From Metopolophium dirhodum (taxonomy: Eukaryota > Arthropoda > Insecta > Hemiptera > Aphididae), in the NCBI RefSeq assembly GCF_019925205.1, contig NC_083566.1, positions 35,905,558 through 35,969,557 on the forward strand: a DNA stretch of 64,000 nt, in the 5' to 3' direction. Below, piece after piece: positions 27,400-40,900 of this stretch; the stretch's first letter is position 1, and each line of letters opens with the position of its first letter. The position numbers were made by a program, and so were the translations under genes. A model generated the notes under the pieces. It was not told the origin of the DNA, made no database searches, and saw only the letters and a list, made by a program, of their open reading frames with translations.

Positions 27400-28304
27400 T
27401 TGCTATACGGTTACTCGGGTGTATTTTTATTTATTTTTTTTTGTCGTCGAACGAATCCACTGCGATGTGCCGATTTCAGAGATAATACATAATATGAGAG
27501 AGAACGCGACCTTTATTATATTTTTCGTCGTGCTTTTTCCGCCGTCCGAGAACAAGAAAATAATATTTATGTGCCTGCGAACGAAAGAAAAACGCATCGG
27601 TGTAGATACCTATATATGTATATACCTACACTGCAACCGTCGCGTTGGCCGACGTTCTGGGGTTAAACGTGAAGAATTTTCGATAAGAATCATAATAATA
27701 TAATAATAATAATATATGGACGTACGTTATAACTTATAATATTCACTATACGCCGACAGCCTGTGTTGTGTTGAGCATGATAGCTGCAGCGGTTTTTTTC
27801 TTTATTATTATTTTTTCTATTGTAAAAACGGTGCGCCGCCGCCATCGTTGGTCAACGCCTTTGGTCTATTGTCATTATATACATTATATTGTTGTTATTA
27901 TTATTATTTGGCGTTTTTCGTCGTCGGATCATTATACTCTCTCGCGGGCTCGCATCGCTGTCGTCGTCGTCGTCGTCGCCACCGCCGCCACCGCGTGCGT
28001 ATCAAATGGCGCCCGATGTTAATTAGCGGATTAAAGAAACGGTAGCAGCTATCCCGCGGTTCAAAAACAATGACTCTCTACACGTTGGTAATAACGCGGG
28101 GAAAACGTACGGAAAAAAGCTGACTGCGCGTGCCGGAGGTGGTAAAAATTCGATTTGGACGGCCGACGAGCGCTCGAGATAAAAAAAAAAATGTATATAA
28201 AAAAAAACATAACAAAACAAACACCGCCACCGTCGCCACGGTCGGGATAGACGTCTATTCAACGGCGGCAGTGGTGGCGGCGGCAGTGGCGGCTCGACGA
28301 ATAA

Positions 28305-28335
<31 letters not shown>

Positions 28336-28550
28336 TACGCGAGCGGTAATACAATGGCCCGAGACGCGCTGCGGAGATCGCGCGGGCTCCTGTGCGACGA
28401 AAATCAATTGAAACAATGGTCGTATAGGAAACGTATTATGTATGATAATCATAATAATAATAATAATAACAATAATAATGAATAACAATAATACGTTCGC
28501 GTGCGTGTGTGTGTGTGTCCGCGCGCGCGTGTATTGTGAGGGCGGCTGTG
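27400..28550. other. GC-rich patchwork with CGN triplet runs
   Basis: Alternates AT-rich and GC-rich blocks. Open frames on both strands come from GTC, GCC and GAC triplet runs (for example 27955-27995 and 28306-28335) and give poly-Val, poly-Arg or poly-Thr strings. I see no splice-bounded exon. It could be an intronic regulatory island or untranslated exon. Confidence 0.35.
28306..28335. repeat. (GAC)10 trinucleotide repeat
   Basis: Thirty bases of GAC/CGA triplets inside the GC-rich island. Confidence 0.9.
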
Positions 28551-29283
28551 TGAAAATATTATTATCGATCGATATGATAATATATATCTAGGTACCTAAT
28601 AATATATTATAGATCGATGGCGACAAAAGACCAGAATGCTGAGGGATGCAGTTTAAGTAACGCGTAAGTTACTCTAACGTCGCTGAATATTATTTTCTAT
28701 ACCTACCTACAATAGTTGTACTTATGTGATATTTTGTACCTTGATTATACATTTTTAAATATTTCTATATATTTCATACAATTAATATAAAGTACTTGAA
28801 AAATGATACAATTTTATCGTAGTATTAAACTTTATGAAATATATTTTCAAAAACCCAACAACATTATTAAATGCACGATATCTTGGAAACTGTTTAAATT
28901 TTATAATATTCTAGATCAAAGGTTTTATTTATAGATATTAAAAGAATGCCTAACTTTGTTTGTCACACAATACTTTATGTTTAGGTACTTGTTAAAGACT
29001 AAACTGCACTACAATTTTCATTGTTTAACGAGTGACTTAAATAGGTTACAATTTAAAAGTAACTTGCCCAACACCGAGTGTTGAGTGTAGTTATGACATC
29101 TACGCTCAATCTACCAACAGAATGTTTAAATATTATCTATGTATGTACAATCAATAGAATATTAATATTACATTATCAATAATAACGGACATCTACAGAA
29201 AATTCCCGGCGATCGTTGTATTGTTTCGACGCAGACGTATTACGACTACCGCGATCGATTGAGCTGGATCGGTGTGTGCGTGT

Positions 29284-29298
29284 GTGGGGGGGGGGGGG
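29284..29298. repeat. Poly-G tract (15)
   Basis: An uninterrupted G run after TGTGTGCGTGTGT. It could form G-quadruplex-like structure. Confidence 0.85.
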
Positions 29299-30535
29299 AA
29301 TTCCGTAATCGGAAAACCACTTCTCCTCCTCGAGCACGCTTGTGCAATGATAACGTCGTTATTGCCCACCACGAATCTCGATGATGATTTTTTACGATTT
29401 AGCTCAAGCCATGTCATATTATCATATCATGTAGGTACCTATCTATATATTATTATAATTATAGGTACTCACGAGTCGCGTTTTCAAAGACAAAATATTT
29501 TTATCGTGTAAAGTCCAAAAGGTTTCGTTATAATAGTTTTATTGGAAACGGTATTTTTTTGTCTACCGGGAATTAATTAATTAATTTTTCTTTTTGGACC
29601 AAAAGACTTATATAAGAAAATTAATCGCGTATAGTATATATATTGACGATTCCTTTTGACGCGATGAATATATTTTAATGGAAAGTCGGTTCGTTCCGAT
29701 TCACTATTGTTATCTGATTGAATTTAATTAAAAAATGTAATCTTAAACTTTATTGTTATATTACCATTTATACTACCTGTCCGACTTACGCGCGCACATT
29801 ATTAACACCGAACTATAACCACGATGAATAAATAATATAATGTAGTATTCATTAAAGCCTACAGTATTGAAGTACCCAGGTATAACAGAAAACCCGAAAA
29901 CCATAAACAGGTCTGTGGCCTAATGCAGTCTAATCGAAATTTGTATTTTAATTAAAAACACTATATTTAAGCGATTTCCGGGGTGGCATTGAGAGTGCGT
30001 GACTCGCGCCTATTTTTACATCGTAGCATAATATTATAACATTGCACCACGTAACAAAATTATACGCATTAATCTGAATATGTAAAAAAAATATAGGTAC
30101 TAGTGAATTCTTAGTACTTTTATCAACGGTGCGCGTATACGTATCATGTAAGCGAGATTATATTATAATCAAACATAATATAGAGCGTCGCGCGGTGCGA
30201 AAGAAGATTAAATTCACGCGGGCGTGTAGTAGAGGGCACGTTTTTTTTCGTTGTTTTTTTGGAAGCGATTCCGAACGCAATCGGTTCGCCGATTCTGACC
30301 GCTGGGGAAAGGTCAACACATTTGTTGATCACCGACGATTATCGATCTCCGGCTAGCCCGAAAATCGTCGTCTCGCGCCTATATACAGATGACGTGATGC
30401 TGTGGCTTTGTCGGCTGGACGCGGGTACGGTGGGCGGGTTATTTTTCGAGCCGGTTATAAAACTTATATATATACCTATTACATATACATGTGTATACGG
30501 TTTGCGTATATATATGTAATACGCGTACGTAAGTA

Positions 30536-30950
30536 CACTCGCGCACATAGATTTACACACTTATACACACACATATACACACGCGCACACGCGCTCCTGC
30601 ACACATATTATAATATACACATATATGTGTATATATATATATGTGTGTGTTGTAAATAGTAAAACTCGCGCATGTGAGTGTACGTTTGTGTATGTGTGTG
30701 TGTGTGTGCGTGCGTACGTGTGCGTAATGTGTGTGCGTACGGAGTGGTCTGGAATGTTGTCCTAAGGCGAACCCAGAGGCCAGGCCCCCGAAGCGTACGC
30801 GTATATATACATGTATTTATACACACATACATACATGCATATATATATATATAGGTACATACATATACAGATGTATACAGTTGGTATCTTCGAACGGGGT
30901 CACCGGAGTCAGGATTCAGCGGCAAGAGAGAGAGAGAGAGAAAGAGAATA
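30536..30950. repeat. Compound CA/TG/TA/AG microsatellite cluster
   Basis: Successive short runs: CA-rich (30550-30610), TA/TG (30615-30655), TG/CG (30680-30735), TA/CA (30805-30870) and AG (30925-30942). Long open frames here are artefacts of dinucleotide repeats. Confidence 0.85.
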
Positions 30951-33900
30951 TATGGTAAGAAAAATGAAAAGAAAAAAATACGCGCTTGCCGGTAGTCCAT
31001 TTTGAGAGAAATCGACGAAAAAAAGGAACGTTTATTATAAGACACTGACTCGCGCGTTAAATGTGGATTACATTTTAATATTTAAGCAAAAATCTGGTTC
31101 ACATTCCTCAAGCAAACCGGTATTTAATGAATCTGAATAATAATTGCGGACGTCGGAGGCAATCTTAACGAGTGGCGGCTCGTGTATGTTTATATTATTA
31201 TTATAATTTTTTTTTTTTTAAATACTAAACTACATTTTAATATTACGTCGGATTTGGAATCGATTAACAATATTATAATATTGACGATGTAAAACAAACG
31301 GTCTACTACACGAGCGGAAAATAATATTTAAGAAAGTCTGCTGCAGGATCACAGTAAGGGATCGTTTTGCCAAATAAAATATGATTGGAATCTCTATGCA
31401 TAGGTACTGCTTTATTATAATCACCAGGCGGGTTTTCGCGATGTATTATAATTTATATTATTATATTATGTGCATAAATGCATAATATATATTATATTAT
31501 GCGTATACTGCCGCGAGTTGAACAAATTTGGATCGTGGTTACGGATAAGAATATAAATAAATTGTTAAAAATGTATATTCACGCGAGTCGGTAGTGTTTC
31601 TTTTATACAAACGAACGCTGCTGACTGCGGAGATAGAGAATATTGAATAAATTATTAAAAATACAGTAGTACCTTCGCTTACACATACAAAGGCTGCAAT
31701 ACAATACGAAAATACCGGGAGAGTGGTATTTGAACAATACGCGTAAAGAACCGATATAACGCCTTTTGGAATTATAAATACAATGAATACATAGGTATAA
31801 TATTATGGATGCTCGCGTGAACTTTATATGGTTACCATCTTGTGCGGTTGTGCATTATAACGAAAATGTTAAAACAATTATTATACTCCTCCGAGGCTCT
31901 TTCAATCGCATAATATACTATACGTCTGTTGTTAACTAAATAGGTACGTGTAATAATTTTATTTTAAAAATGCGTTCAATATCAAACCCAAGATTTCAAT
32001 CCATTATTTATATAAGTACATATTATACATCATATTATCCATAACGGATCGTCAGTAATTACTTTTGAACATTTGTTGTACAATTTACAACCGTAAAACA
32101 CAACACATAATTTATATAATTAAATCAGGCGTGGATACGTTAAAGATAGCATTATATACCTACTGAACCAAATTAAATATTAGAATATACAATACTTCAC
32201 TGTTTGAAAATAGGTATACCTATATATATTAATTATTAATAAATGCATTTTAATGTGACGTAAGAGGCCAAGACATTATTGTTTTTCGTTGTAAACCTGT
32301 CAGATTTAAGTAACTTTATAAAAAATCGTCTACAAGTGGGTAAAATACGTATAAAAATATTTGAATCATTTTATTGATAGTTATTACTTATTATTATTTA
32401 CTATAATTATAGGTATGACGTATCCTATTACGCGCCAATCATGAAACTAATCGGCCACCAAATTGTTCTTGTTTTTAAATGGATTTTGTAAACCTGCGGG
32501 ACGATTTCGCAACACTATATATAAGATTAGTACTTATGACAACGTAATAGTCAATATAGGTGGTACCTATACGGCCATACTCGTTTAATAATTCTACGCA
32601 CAGAAGTTCACGCTGATAATGTTGAACCAATGTATATAGAACCAGTATAGGTATATATTGTAATGTATAAGAACGAGCAGCAGGCAGCGAAACAAGGAGC
32701 CATTACTGTACTACCACGGTAACAATTGGTTAATGTGGTCGTTTTTCGCATTCTTCGGATTCTATCGTGTGCTTTCAGATTTCCTCGTCGGCCTCGTCCT
32801 CTGAGACCGACGCCAAAGATTCCGCTCTGCCGTTTTCCTCTAATCGAAAAATATACGAGACCCGAAAAAAATGAAGCCACTTTTACAGGCTATGCAGTTT
32901 TCAAAGAGAGCCGAAAATAAGACGGACGGATGGATGAAAAAAAAACAACAACAAATGTCGGCGAAAATTGTGCGATTTCGAATTCCACGGCGCACGGTCA
33001 GTGTTCTCAGAATTTCGTTCTACCAGACACCAGGTTACCGTTATACGCAGCATCGGGCGATAAGCCGAAATCATCGTCGGCTGACGTTTTATTTCCGGAC
33101 GGCGCGTAAAGACAAAGTCGCGTGCACCACTCATTTTACTTAAATTGTTTTTTACGCTTATACATAAATCGACGTGTTGCGTTTTAGATTTTCCGCCAAT
33201 TGCTGCAGCTAGCGCGCGCGCGCCGCGCATCAGCGCTTTCTAAATTCCAGATATTCACTCCCACAGTTCACTTGGAATGCGTATGTATACGTGCAGTTGT
33301 CCCATTGCCTATATATTGTGTGTGTGTAATATAGTATATTATGGTACTTGACGTACTTAGCGCAACATTACTTATATTCTCGTCTTCCTGTATACGCGCA
33401 TATACATATAGTGGTGGCATACGTTAATTATATATACGCATCTGAGCGTCGCCACATAATGGAACGTTTCGTCGGTCTAAGAGAGATGACTAGAAATGTC
33501 ACGCTGGAAGTTTTTCAGACCACGGTCGCACAAAAAAGGTCACTCGGGTCGATTTCGCGGTAAAAGGGTCACCGCCGGCAATGGATGATGTGGGAACAAA
33601 CGTGAGTGCAATTGATTCGATGTGGAGAGAAAAATAAAACACGCCAATCTAAAGACCATACACATTTTTAGAAAAAAAATATTGTATTCAATTAAATCGT
33701 AAATGTGGACAAGTGCGTTGGTGTGAAAACGTTTGGGATGCATGATAGTATAATAAACTCGTGGCGCGTGCCTATCTATATGTACACACTGCAATATAAA
33801 TACGCCCTATTATTATTAAACATCCGTTCTTTATGGAACCGTGAATGATTTTCAACCGGGATTTTTATTCAGGGAAACATTTTAATTATTTTGATTGTGT

Positions 33901-36155
33901 ACCACGGATAAAATATAGACATATGTCACGTTTTAGTAAAAATTCATGATAAACGTATTTAACGAAAAAAAAATAACGCATATTACATTGGAAGGTAGCG
34001 TTTTTATTATTTGGATAACATAAACGCATTTAAAGTTTTAAATTTGAGAACATAAGGTTCTTTTTGGTTTTTTTCATTTAATTATTAAAAACTATTGATT
34101 AGTGCTATAAAAAAATGAAAACCCTATGACACATATAAAGTTCTCCCCTATGCGTTGTGGAATTTTGGTAATTCGTTTTAAATACAGCGTGAGTAAAAAT
34201 GTCCCGCGAAAAGCATTTTTTTCTGTGTTGTACATTTGTAAGACGGAGACAACATATACGGTGTGACGTCTTCTTAAGTATATAAATATACAATAATATA
34301 ATGTGTTTATGTGTGTACCACTAAACCTGTATAATCCATACGATTAACTATATTTAAGTATATCGAACATAATATCACTGTCGTTGATTCATAGTAAGTA
34401 TACCATGTAATATTATATTAAGTAAATTGAATTATTATAAAATACTCGTAGGTATTATGTGATTTTTAACGTTAATAAAATATAATACCTGATTCGCAGT
34501 AGCTATAACATGAAGTCGATACTCGATACAGTTGTGAATGTATAGGTACCTAACCTACCAATAGCGATACCGTCACAATAAGCACTCGTATTTTTTGGTT
34601 TTCTTGGGTCAATTGTAATATTTTAAACCCACGTTAAAAGAAGGTTTCTTGGAAACGGTGAACACATTTACCAAAACATTTTTTCACATATAATATTTAA
34701 GAAAAGGCATTTTTTCATTGTTGTTTTGAATGTAACGGAAGTCGGTCCAAGGGCAAATTTTTTTTTTTTGGTCTGGGGAGTTTGTGTACTTATTTTCTTT
34801 AGATACAATTGATTGTATACCTGAACTCCGAAGATTTTACACAACAAACAATTCGAATAGAATATGTATCCAACCTACGAAAATGGTTTTTATTTAACTT
34901 AATATTGGTACGGGGTCTCTAAAAGAAAAATGACAACAATTTGGTAGACTCTGTACATTATATTATATTATATGTATATTAAATTCCATACAATATAAAT
35001 GTTATAGTAAAATATGTAAAAGTGTTCTTAAATACGATTTGTGTATAATAACATGAATAGTAAAAATATTTTGTTTTTTAGAAGCAATAGATATTCAATT
35101 TAGTGCAAATCTAAAAATACTAAATATATACTCTCAAAAACCACGTGTTATTTTGACAATTTAAAAAGAAGCATTAAGTACCAGAGACTGTCTACAAAGT
35201 TACACTCAGGATTTTACTCGATAAGCCTCGAGACCTTGACAGTCGTACTCCATTGCCGTTACGGTTGCAGAACGGTCATTGATACTCGAACGATGTCGTA
35301 TTGATAAATGGCGCTGAAATTAAAACAGAAACTTTCCCCACATGCGCACACACACACATAAGTAGATTTAATGGTTGGACAGCAAAATCGACGTTGTCAG
35401 ATGAATATTTGCGCCAACAACCTAACGAGACAGACTTTCTACAGGGGCGGGGACTCTAAGGACCTAAATTGTCAATTAAAAAAAGAACACTACACAGAAA
35501 TAATAAATTATATTTTTCTAATTTATAGTATTATTTTTTTCATGTTTTTTGATAATCATATAAGTATAGTATCGGTAATACATATACCTAACCATATGCG
35601 TATATGTACTATACGTAGGTAAACTTTAAACACTGCATTCGCTTCGATAGTTGAATATTGAAATAACGGAATGGTTGTAAACTCTGACCTCGAAGACGTC
35701 CATCGCGTTTGTAAGACTACCAGACTATCAAACTCAGTATGCTTTGACATGGTAAAAATAGTGGTTTTCAGATAGGTACCTACAGCACATTCATTTCAAA
35801 CGAGCAATTACATATTTTTAGAAACATATTATATCATCTGTGGAGGACAATGTCCATCAATAATAATTAAAAATAAGACCTCGAGTTAATAATAACCATA
35901 TTAATATACGATGGTTTACGAAGACGCATTCAGTCACTATCGGATTTATAAACTAACAGATGATTATAATTGTCGTCTATCAAGAAAATGTGTTTAAACT
36001 GCAGATAAGAACAATTTGAGTGATGCGCATAAAATCATCACCAGCCGTTTAAGTCTCCCGAGTCATTTCAATCTAACACAATATGAAGACGGCAATATAT
36101 TATCGTTTATATCGAGCGTTAAATTTATTAGGTATCTATATCTAATATGCATATG

Positions 36156-36175
36156 TTAGGTTAGGTTAGGTTAGG
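36156..36175 (+). repeat. Interstitial TTAGG telomere-type repeat (4 units)
   Basis: Four perfect TTAGG units followed by TTA. TTAGG is the common insect telomeric repeat. A shorter two-to-three-unit run lies near 25678-25688. Confidence 0.85.
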
Positions 36176-36837
36176 TTATATGGTACCTATACGGGGTAGA
36201 CTTTTAATTTTAATTTTTCTATATCAGGCATCGGTTCGCACCCAGATGGTGTGAATTGATCTAAATAATATACAATTAAATATTCGTTAAATGTAAATTC
36301 TTAAAAATAAAAAATTCTAAAAACGAATAAACGACCGACTTGTTTACACAACAAGCACCAATGCAAAAACTATGATAATTTATGTGTTTCTCATCGGGAA
36401 CCCAAGTGCGATGGCGGCGGAGGCAGAGATCTCGTGCGCGCAGCAGACGAAGCATGCCTTTCACTGTAGTTCGCAACTGCAGTAATAACGGCAGATCGCG
36501 ATTCGGCTTCGATAAATGAGCGTCAAAGAATTCACACATTATATAATTTGCATGAAACAGAAACATTTATATCATTTTAAAAACCACCCCAAGATCCTGA
36601 TATATGATTTTATAGGAGCGTGGTTCAACCGGCGATAACTGCAAACAAATGTTTTCGAAAAATAATATACACCGATCAGATGCCATCGACGGGTTACGGG
36701 TTACGAGGTTGAGGGTGTAAGAGGAAGGGGGTAAAATCGAGATAAATTGGAGGGGCTGTGCGTGAGTTATAGGTATATAATACACACGCAACACTATATA
36801 ATAGATTATTGGAGAACGCGGCAGCAGCGACACGTAC

Positions 36838-37113
36838 CTCGTCGTCCGATTGCCTCAGGTCCTCTTCTTCCGGTTCATCCGGTCGGTCGTTCCTGTGCCG
36901 GTGCCGCAAGTACACTCCGTTGTCATGGTGCTGTAGCTGCAGCGGGGACAGCGACCCTCCGTCTTCGACGATTTCCCGCTTACACCGTTTTGCATTGTCG
37001 TTGTCACTGCAGTTGTCGTTGTTGTTGTTGTTGTTGATGATGATGACGTCACTGCCGTGGTTATCCATCGAACCTTCGTCGCCGTCCATGACCAATATAT
37101 CTTTGATGTTCAT
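36838..37113 (-). CDS. TfAP-2: Transcription factor AP-2, first coding exon (N-terminus)
   Basis: Probable start exon of the same AP-2 gene, read from an ATG at 37113 to a donor GAG/GTACGTG at 36838. It encodes 92 residues and ends in phase 0, so it joins exon 2 as ...QSDDE/DRLAG. This mirrors the vertebrate junction, where a short exon ends in Glu and the next begins DRHDG. The peptide starts MNIKDILVMDGDEG. It has an Asn run at residues 27-32, a basic KRCKRE at 42-47 (possibly a weak nuclear signal), His/Arg-rich residues 69-74 and an acidic end at 79-92. The start was chosen as the first in-frame ATG after an in-frame TGA upstream. A very short out-of-frame upstream ORF (ATG ATG TGA) precedes it. 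The N-terminus of AP-2 is poorly conserved, so the link rests on strand, phase, coding-like composition and the E/DR junction. An unrelated acidic exon is the alternative. Confidence 0.72.
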
Positions 37114-37169
37114 AGCGGCATGTGATGTCACATCATACTTATGTCACGTGTCCGTCGCCCAGGGTAGAG
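37114..37169 (-). other. Putative 5'UTR of the AP-2 first coding exon
   Basis: On the minus strand just upstream of the ATG there is a possible splice acceptor, ACTAACAG/CTC, with AG at 37171-37170. A pyrimidine-rich stretch (CCCCCTTTCCCC) lies about 40 bases further upstream. If used, exon 1 would begin at 37169 and carry a 56-nt leader containing the ATG ATG TGA upstream ORF. If not, transcription starts nearby and the leader is longer. The sequence does not decide between these. Confidence 0.3.
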
Positions 37170-37655
37170 CTGTTAGTATAGGTGTACGATATAATACGTG
37201 TGGTGGGGAAAGGGGGTAGTTTCTGACACACGTGATCGGGTCACACAGATCAGGTGGTGGTTGTAGATACGATAACGGACAACGATAAAAAAAAAATAAT
37301 AATAATAATAATAATAAAAATATACAGAAAAAAAACTAGAGTGGTCACCGGCGGAAGGCTCGGAGCTATGTGTACGGTTTGGCCCTGAAGCGGTTTTACC
37401 TGTCTCCGTCGTATAACCGCAACGATGTATCGATGTGCGTTATATTCGCGCACAACAATCGATAATCGAAGCGATTTCGTCGGGTATCATAATATGCCGT
37501 ATGCCATACTACATAACGTTATACACGTACACGACTATAATGCCACAATAACGTGTGCTGGCGGCACGGTGCAATCGATGTTTGTCCGGGTCCAGGTCAA
37601 CCAGCATCCAACAGGTTTTCGTAGTAGGTACGTATCGTGTCGTAGGCGACGTTTG

Positions 37656-37703
37656 AGCGCGAGCGCGCGCGCGCACACACGCACACGCACACACACACAC
37701 ACA
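37656..37703. repeat. CG/CA compound microsatellite
   Basis: GCGCGAGCGCGCGCGC grading into CACACGCACACGCACACA. Confidence 0.85.
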
Positions 37704-37884
37704 AGTACATTCTCTTCCTCCACCCCGGGCGCCGGAACCACACGAGCGCGCGCATACACACATACGAGACCATTATCGAGTGTGTTTGAGGTGGTCGCAG
37801 TACATGCGGTGAGAGAGATACAGAGACAGGGCGATCGAAAGAGAGGGAGAGATGAGAACACACAATACGAGAATTATATTATAT

Positions 37885-37886
<2 letters not shown>

Positions 37887-37924
<38 letters not shown>

Positions 37925-37929
37925 CGCGC
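37887..37929. repeat. (TG)15(CG)6 compound microsatellite
   Basis: TG run directly followed by a CG run, about 0.8 kb upstream of the AP-2 start codon on its strand. Alternating purine-pyrimidine tracts of this kind can adopt Z-DNA. Confidence 0.9.
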
Positions 37930-40900
37930 TCACCTGTTCGCCGCCGTTCAGTGGTCGTCAAAACGAACTCGTGGAGACGTATACACACGTATAAATATTG
38001 TACGTACATGTTATGACCTCACGGAAAGCCGAAACTAGGCCGCCATCGACGCCGCCACTGCCGTCGGTTACACTCTGTATATTATTTTCCTTGTCCCATT
38101 TATAATATAATAATAACAATATAAGTCTTTTATCGATTCGATACAAAAGATCGGCGATTTGTCCTCATCGAGTTTCGCAATTATACTCATGGATAACGTA
38201 TGTATATTGTATACAACTCGTAACGTCGACGGCTTGCGTTCCTTTTGATCTTCACACCGTTGCAGCGTGGCTGCTATATTATGCATCTTATTTAGTCGAC
38301 GACCAATGCGATTTCGTTAACGTTTTTTCGCGAACCTCATCGCAACTGTATACAATCGTAGTATGTATTGTATTGCAGGCAATATGTCACATATGGTCGA
38401 ACGTAATATACAATCCGATAGCGATGGCGCTCCAGCGCATTCATACATACCGCTTCGATAATGATAAAGAGGTACCAAGCACAAGCTAGTGTACAACATT
38501 ATTCGAAAAAAATGTGTGTAAACACCGTACAGTTCCATTATCACCACGCGCATTGTACGAAAAATCCATATTTTCAATTGATAACAACACGAAGCAAATA
38601 TACTCATAAGATAATAATGATGAAAAACGATGACAAACGTTTTAGTGTTTGCCATCAAAACTCAAAACATACATAATTTATATTCATTACTTATTATCGT
38701 TACAATATAAGTGTATAAGTACCTATCTATAATAATCAAAATTAAAACAAACCAACCAACTATAGTGGATCGCTTGTCCGTCTAAAAAAAAAGTATGTAA
38801 GTCATTAAATTTAGAAAAACGTGGTTAATTATGAAAACTCGCAGGTCATAGGTATCCTGCCGAATGCCTGAAGTCTCAAAATCTGCAAAAGCGCGATGAA
38901 TAAATAATTTTAGTATGTTGCACACAAGTAGCAATATAAAACACATTTTTACCGAACTTGGGTAATTCTTTCTAGAATAAGTAACCAAAGAACGTGTGAT
39001 TTCACGAAGTTCAATATAGTCTCGCTAACACAGTTCTTATTGCTAGTACTAATCAATGTATAGCGATTAATTTCAACCGTTATATAGTCGATCACGCGTT
39101 ATACAGGTACACGCGTGTAGTATATTATAATGATTATTTCGGCTGAGTGTTTATAAAATATATATATATTGTTATTATTATATATGTACTATTATAACAA
39201 ATCATGTACCTATACCTACTGCCACCGCTGCCCACGCACGGTTTTGGCGTGCACCCATTTCTCATAACCCCACTCGCGCGTCCCGTCATATATCGAGTTG
39301 TATATACGATGGTGCACCGTTAACCCTGGCCAAATTAAACACAAACATTAATAATTACATATTCCGTCGGACGGACGACGAAGCCGCAGAGTGTAGTGTA
39401 GCAGAGTTATAATATCGTTATTGTTGTACCATCGAACCTATACCGTCAAGAGTGTAGAAAATAATAATACTAATCGACTCGATAAATGCAAGTTACAAAA
39501 CAGTCTTAACCATCGCACAATGTCGGCTATTCATCTATATTTTCAACTTTTCAAGTCGTGGGCAGGTGGATTTGAATTGTACGAGCGTCGCGTATATACA
39601 CAACATATTTGTACAATTTATGTAAATTTAAAAATAATAAGGCAGCAGAGAAAGCGTTTATAAATATTACACATATACACGATTATACGTATAATAATAT
39701 ATACAATAACACTATATTATATAGGTAGGTATAAGTATAACTCAATTGCCGATTGAGCTCATTTTGATATCGACTTAGTATGGGTATTGTGGTGGTCCGC
39801 GGCGAGAATAATATTATGATTGCCAACGTGAATACAACGAGCTACTCATGGCACTGGGTAGGTAATCAAATAACAATTTATTTACCGCACACGCATTTTG
39901 ACCGTCGTCAAAAACAGTTGAAACTGATCGTTAACGTCTTTATATTAGCTTCATAAATACAAATGTTATTCCATTGGAGATACACGATGCATGTAAAAAA
40001 AAAAAACAATTTGGTAATTATAGTGACAACTGAGAAATAAAATATTATTGTTATTTATACAACTGTATGCAATCGTATCGTTAAATTCGCTCTAATAATC
40101 ATTTTTATTAACATTACAAGTTCGACGAAGATAATTAGATTATAAATCCAGGGGTTTGTCGATCGATGAGACTCTGTGCTTATAGTTGGTAAAATTACTA
40201 TAGTGAATGTTGCGTATTCTAAAGCAATATTGTACTGTTTAAATGTTTTAAGTAGTTGGTGGTAGTAAATACTAAGTAGCAAATAGGTATAACTATAGTT
40301 GGTAAAATACTGCAACCATGCAGAATGAAAACAATTTATAAAATATAGTCAAACAGGTTGCCTTAATGATAAATATAAATTGTAATGGCACAGTCCACGA
40401 AGTAGTATGATAATTATTTTAAGATAACGTACAGGAAAATAAATTAAGTTTAGTAAAAAAAATGTCAAGCTAATATATAACTAAACAAAAAAGTTCAAAT
40501 TAATTTAATTTCCTTGTGCTTCTATATTAATATTTGAAGGAATTTGAATGTTCGTGAAGTTATTTGTAGCACTGAGAAGTCTGAGAAGTTAGTGCATGAT
40601 GAATAGCTAGATGAATAGCTTTTAGAATCACCACCGATTTTGCTGTATAAAGTTTAAGCTTTCACTCGATGTTTTTCTATATTACTACAGCTGCGCCTAT
40701 CTGTTCCTGTTTCCCAGGGATTCCTCTGTATATATTTTTTCACCATTACAAAAATAACAAATTGCATGAAGTAGAGCGGATAGTTTTGTAGATTCGGAGT
40801 GGGATCTGGTCCTGATCGAGATGGCTAATTTCAATTTTTGATTGAGACAAGTTGAAGTGAAATACAAATGTGTGTTGTTTGGTCGAGTGTCAAACACTGA

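Larger units (their letters stand above)
8803..36837. other. Large AP-2 intron between coding exons 1 and 2
   Basis: If exons 1 and 2 are directly joined, the intron is 28,035 bp, bounded by GTACGTG and TTTTCGCAG on the minus strand. It is mostly AT-rich, with the repeats and GC islands listed separately. Apart from the short candidate exon at 9441-9467, I see no well-supported coding segment. Large introns are common in developmental regulator genes and may hold enhancers, but no enhancer can be called from sequence alone. Confidence 0.55.

Noticed and set aside
30259..30519. Plus-strand frame with SRLYTDDVMLW, resembling the YxDD motif of reverse transcriptases
   Set aside because: No other reverse transcriptase motifs occur before or after it, the flanks are unrelated, and the frame runs into microsatellite sequence.
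30608..31045. 145-codon minus-strand frame
   Set aside because: It is made of CA/TA/AG repeats and translates to Thr-His, Ile-Tyr and Ser-Leu strings.
36411..36485. 24-codon plus-strand ORF starting MAAEAEISC, and a 96-codon minus-strand frame across the same GC-richer patch
   Set aside because: No splice-bounded or conserved context is visible, and neither has a recognisable motif.
37425..37994. 189-codon plus-strand frame, the longest in the window
   Set aside because: It spans CG/CA and TG/CG microsatellites, lies antisense just upstream of AP-2 exon 1, and shows no domain or splice support.
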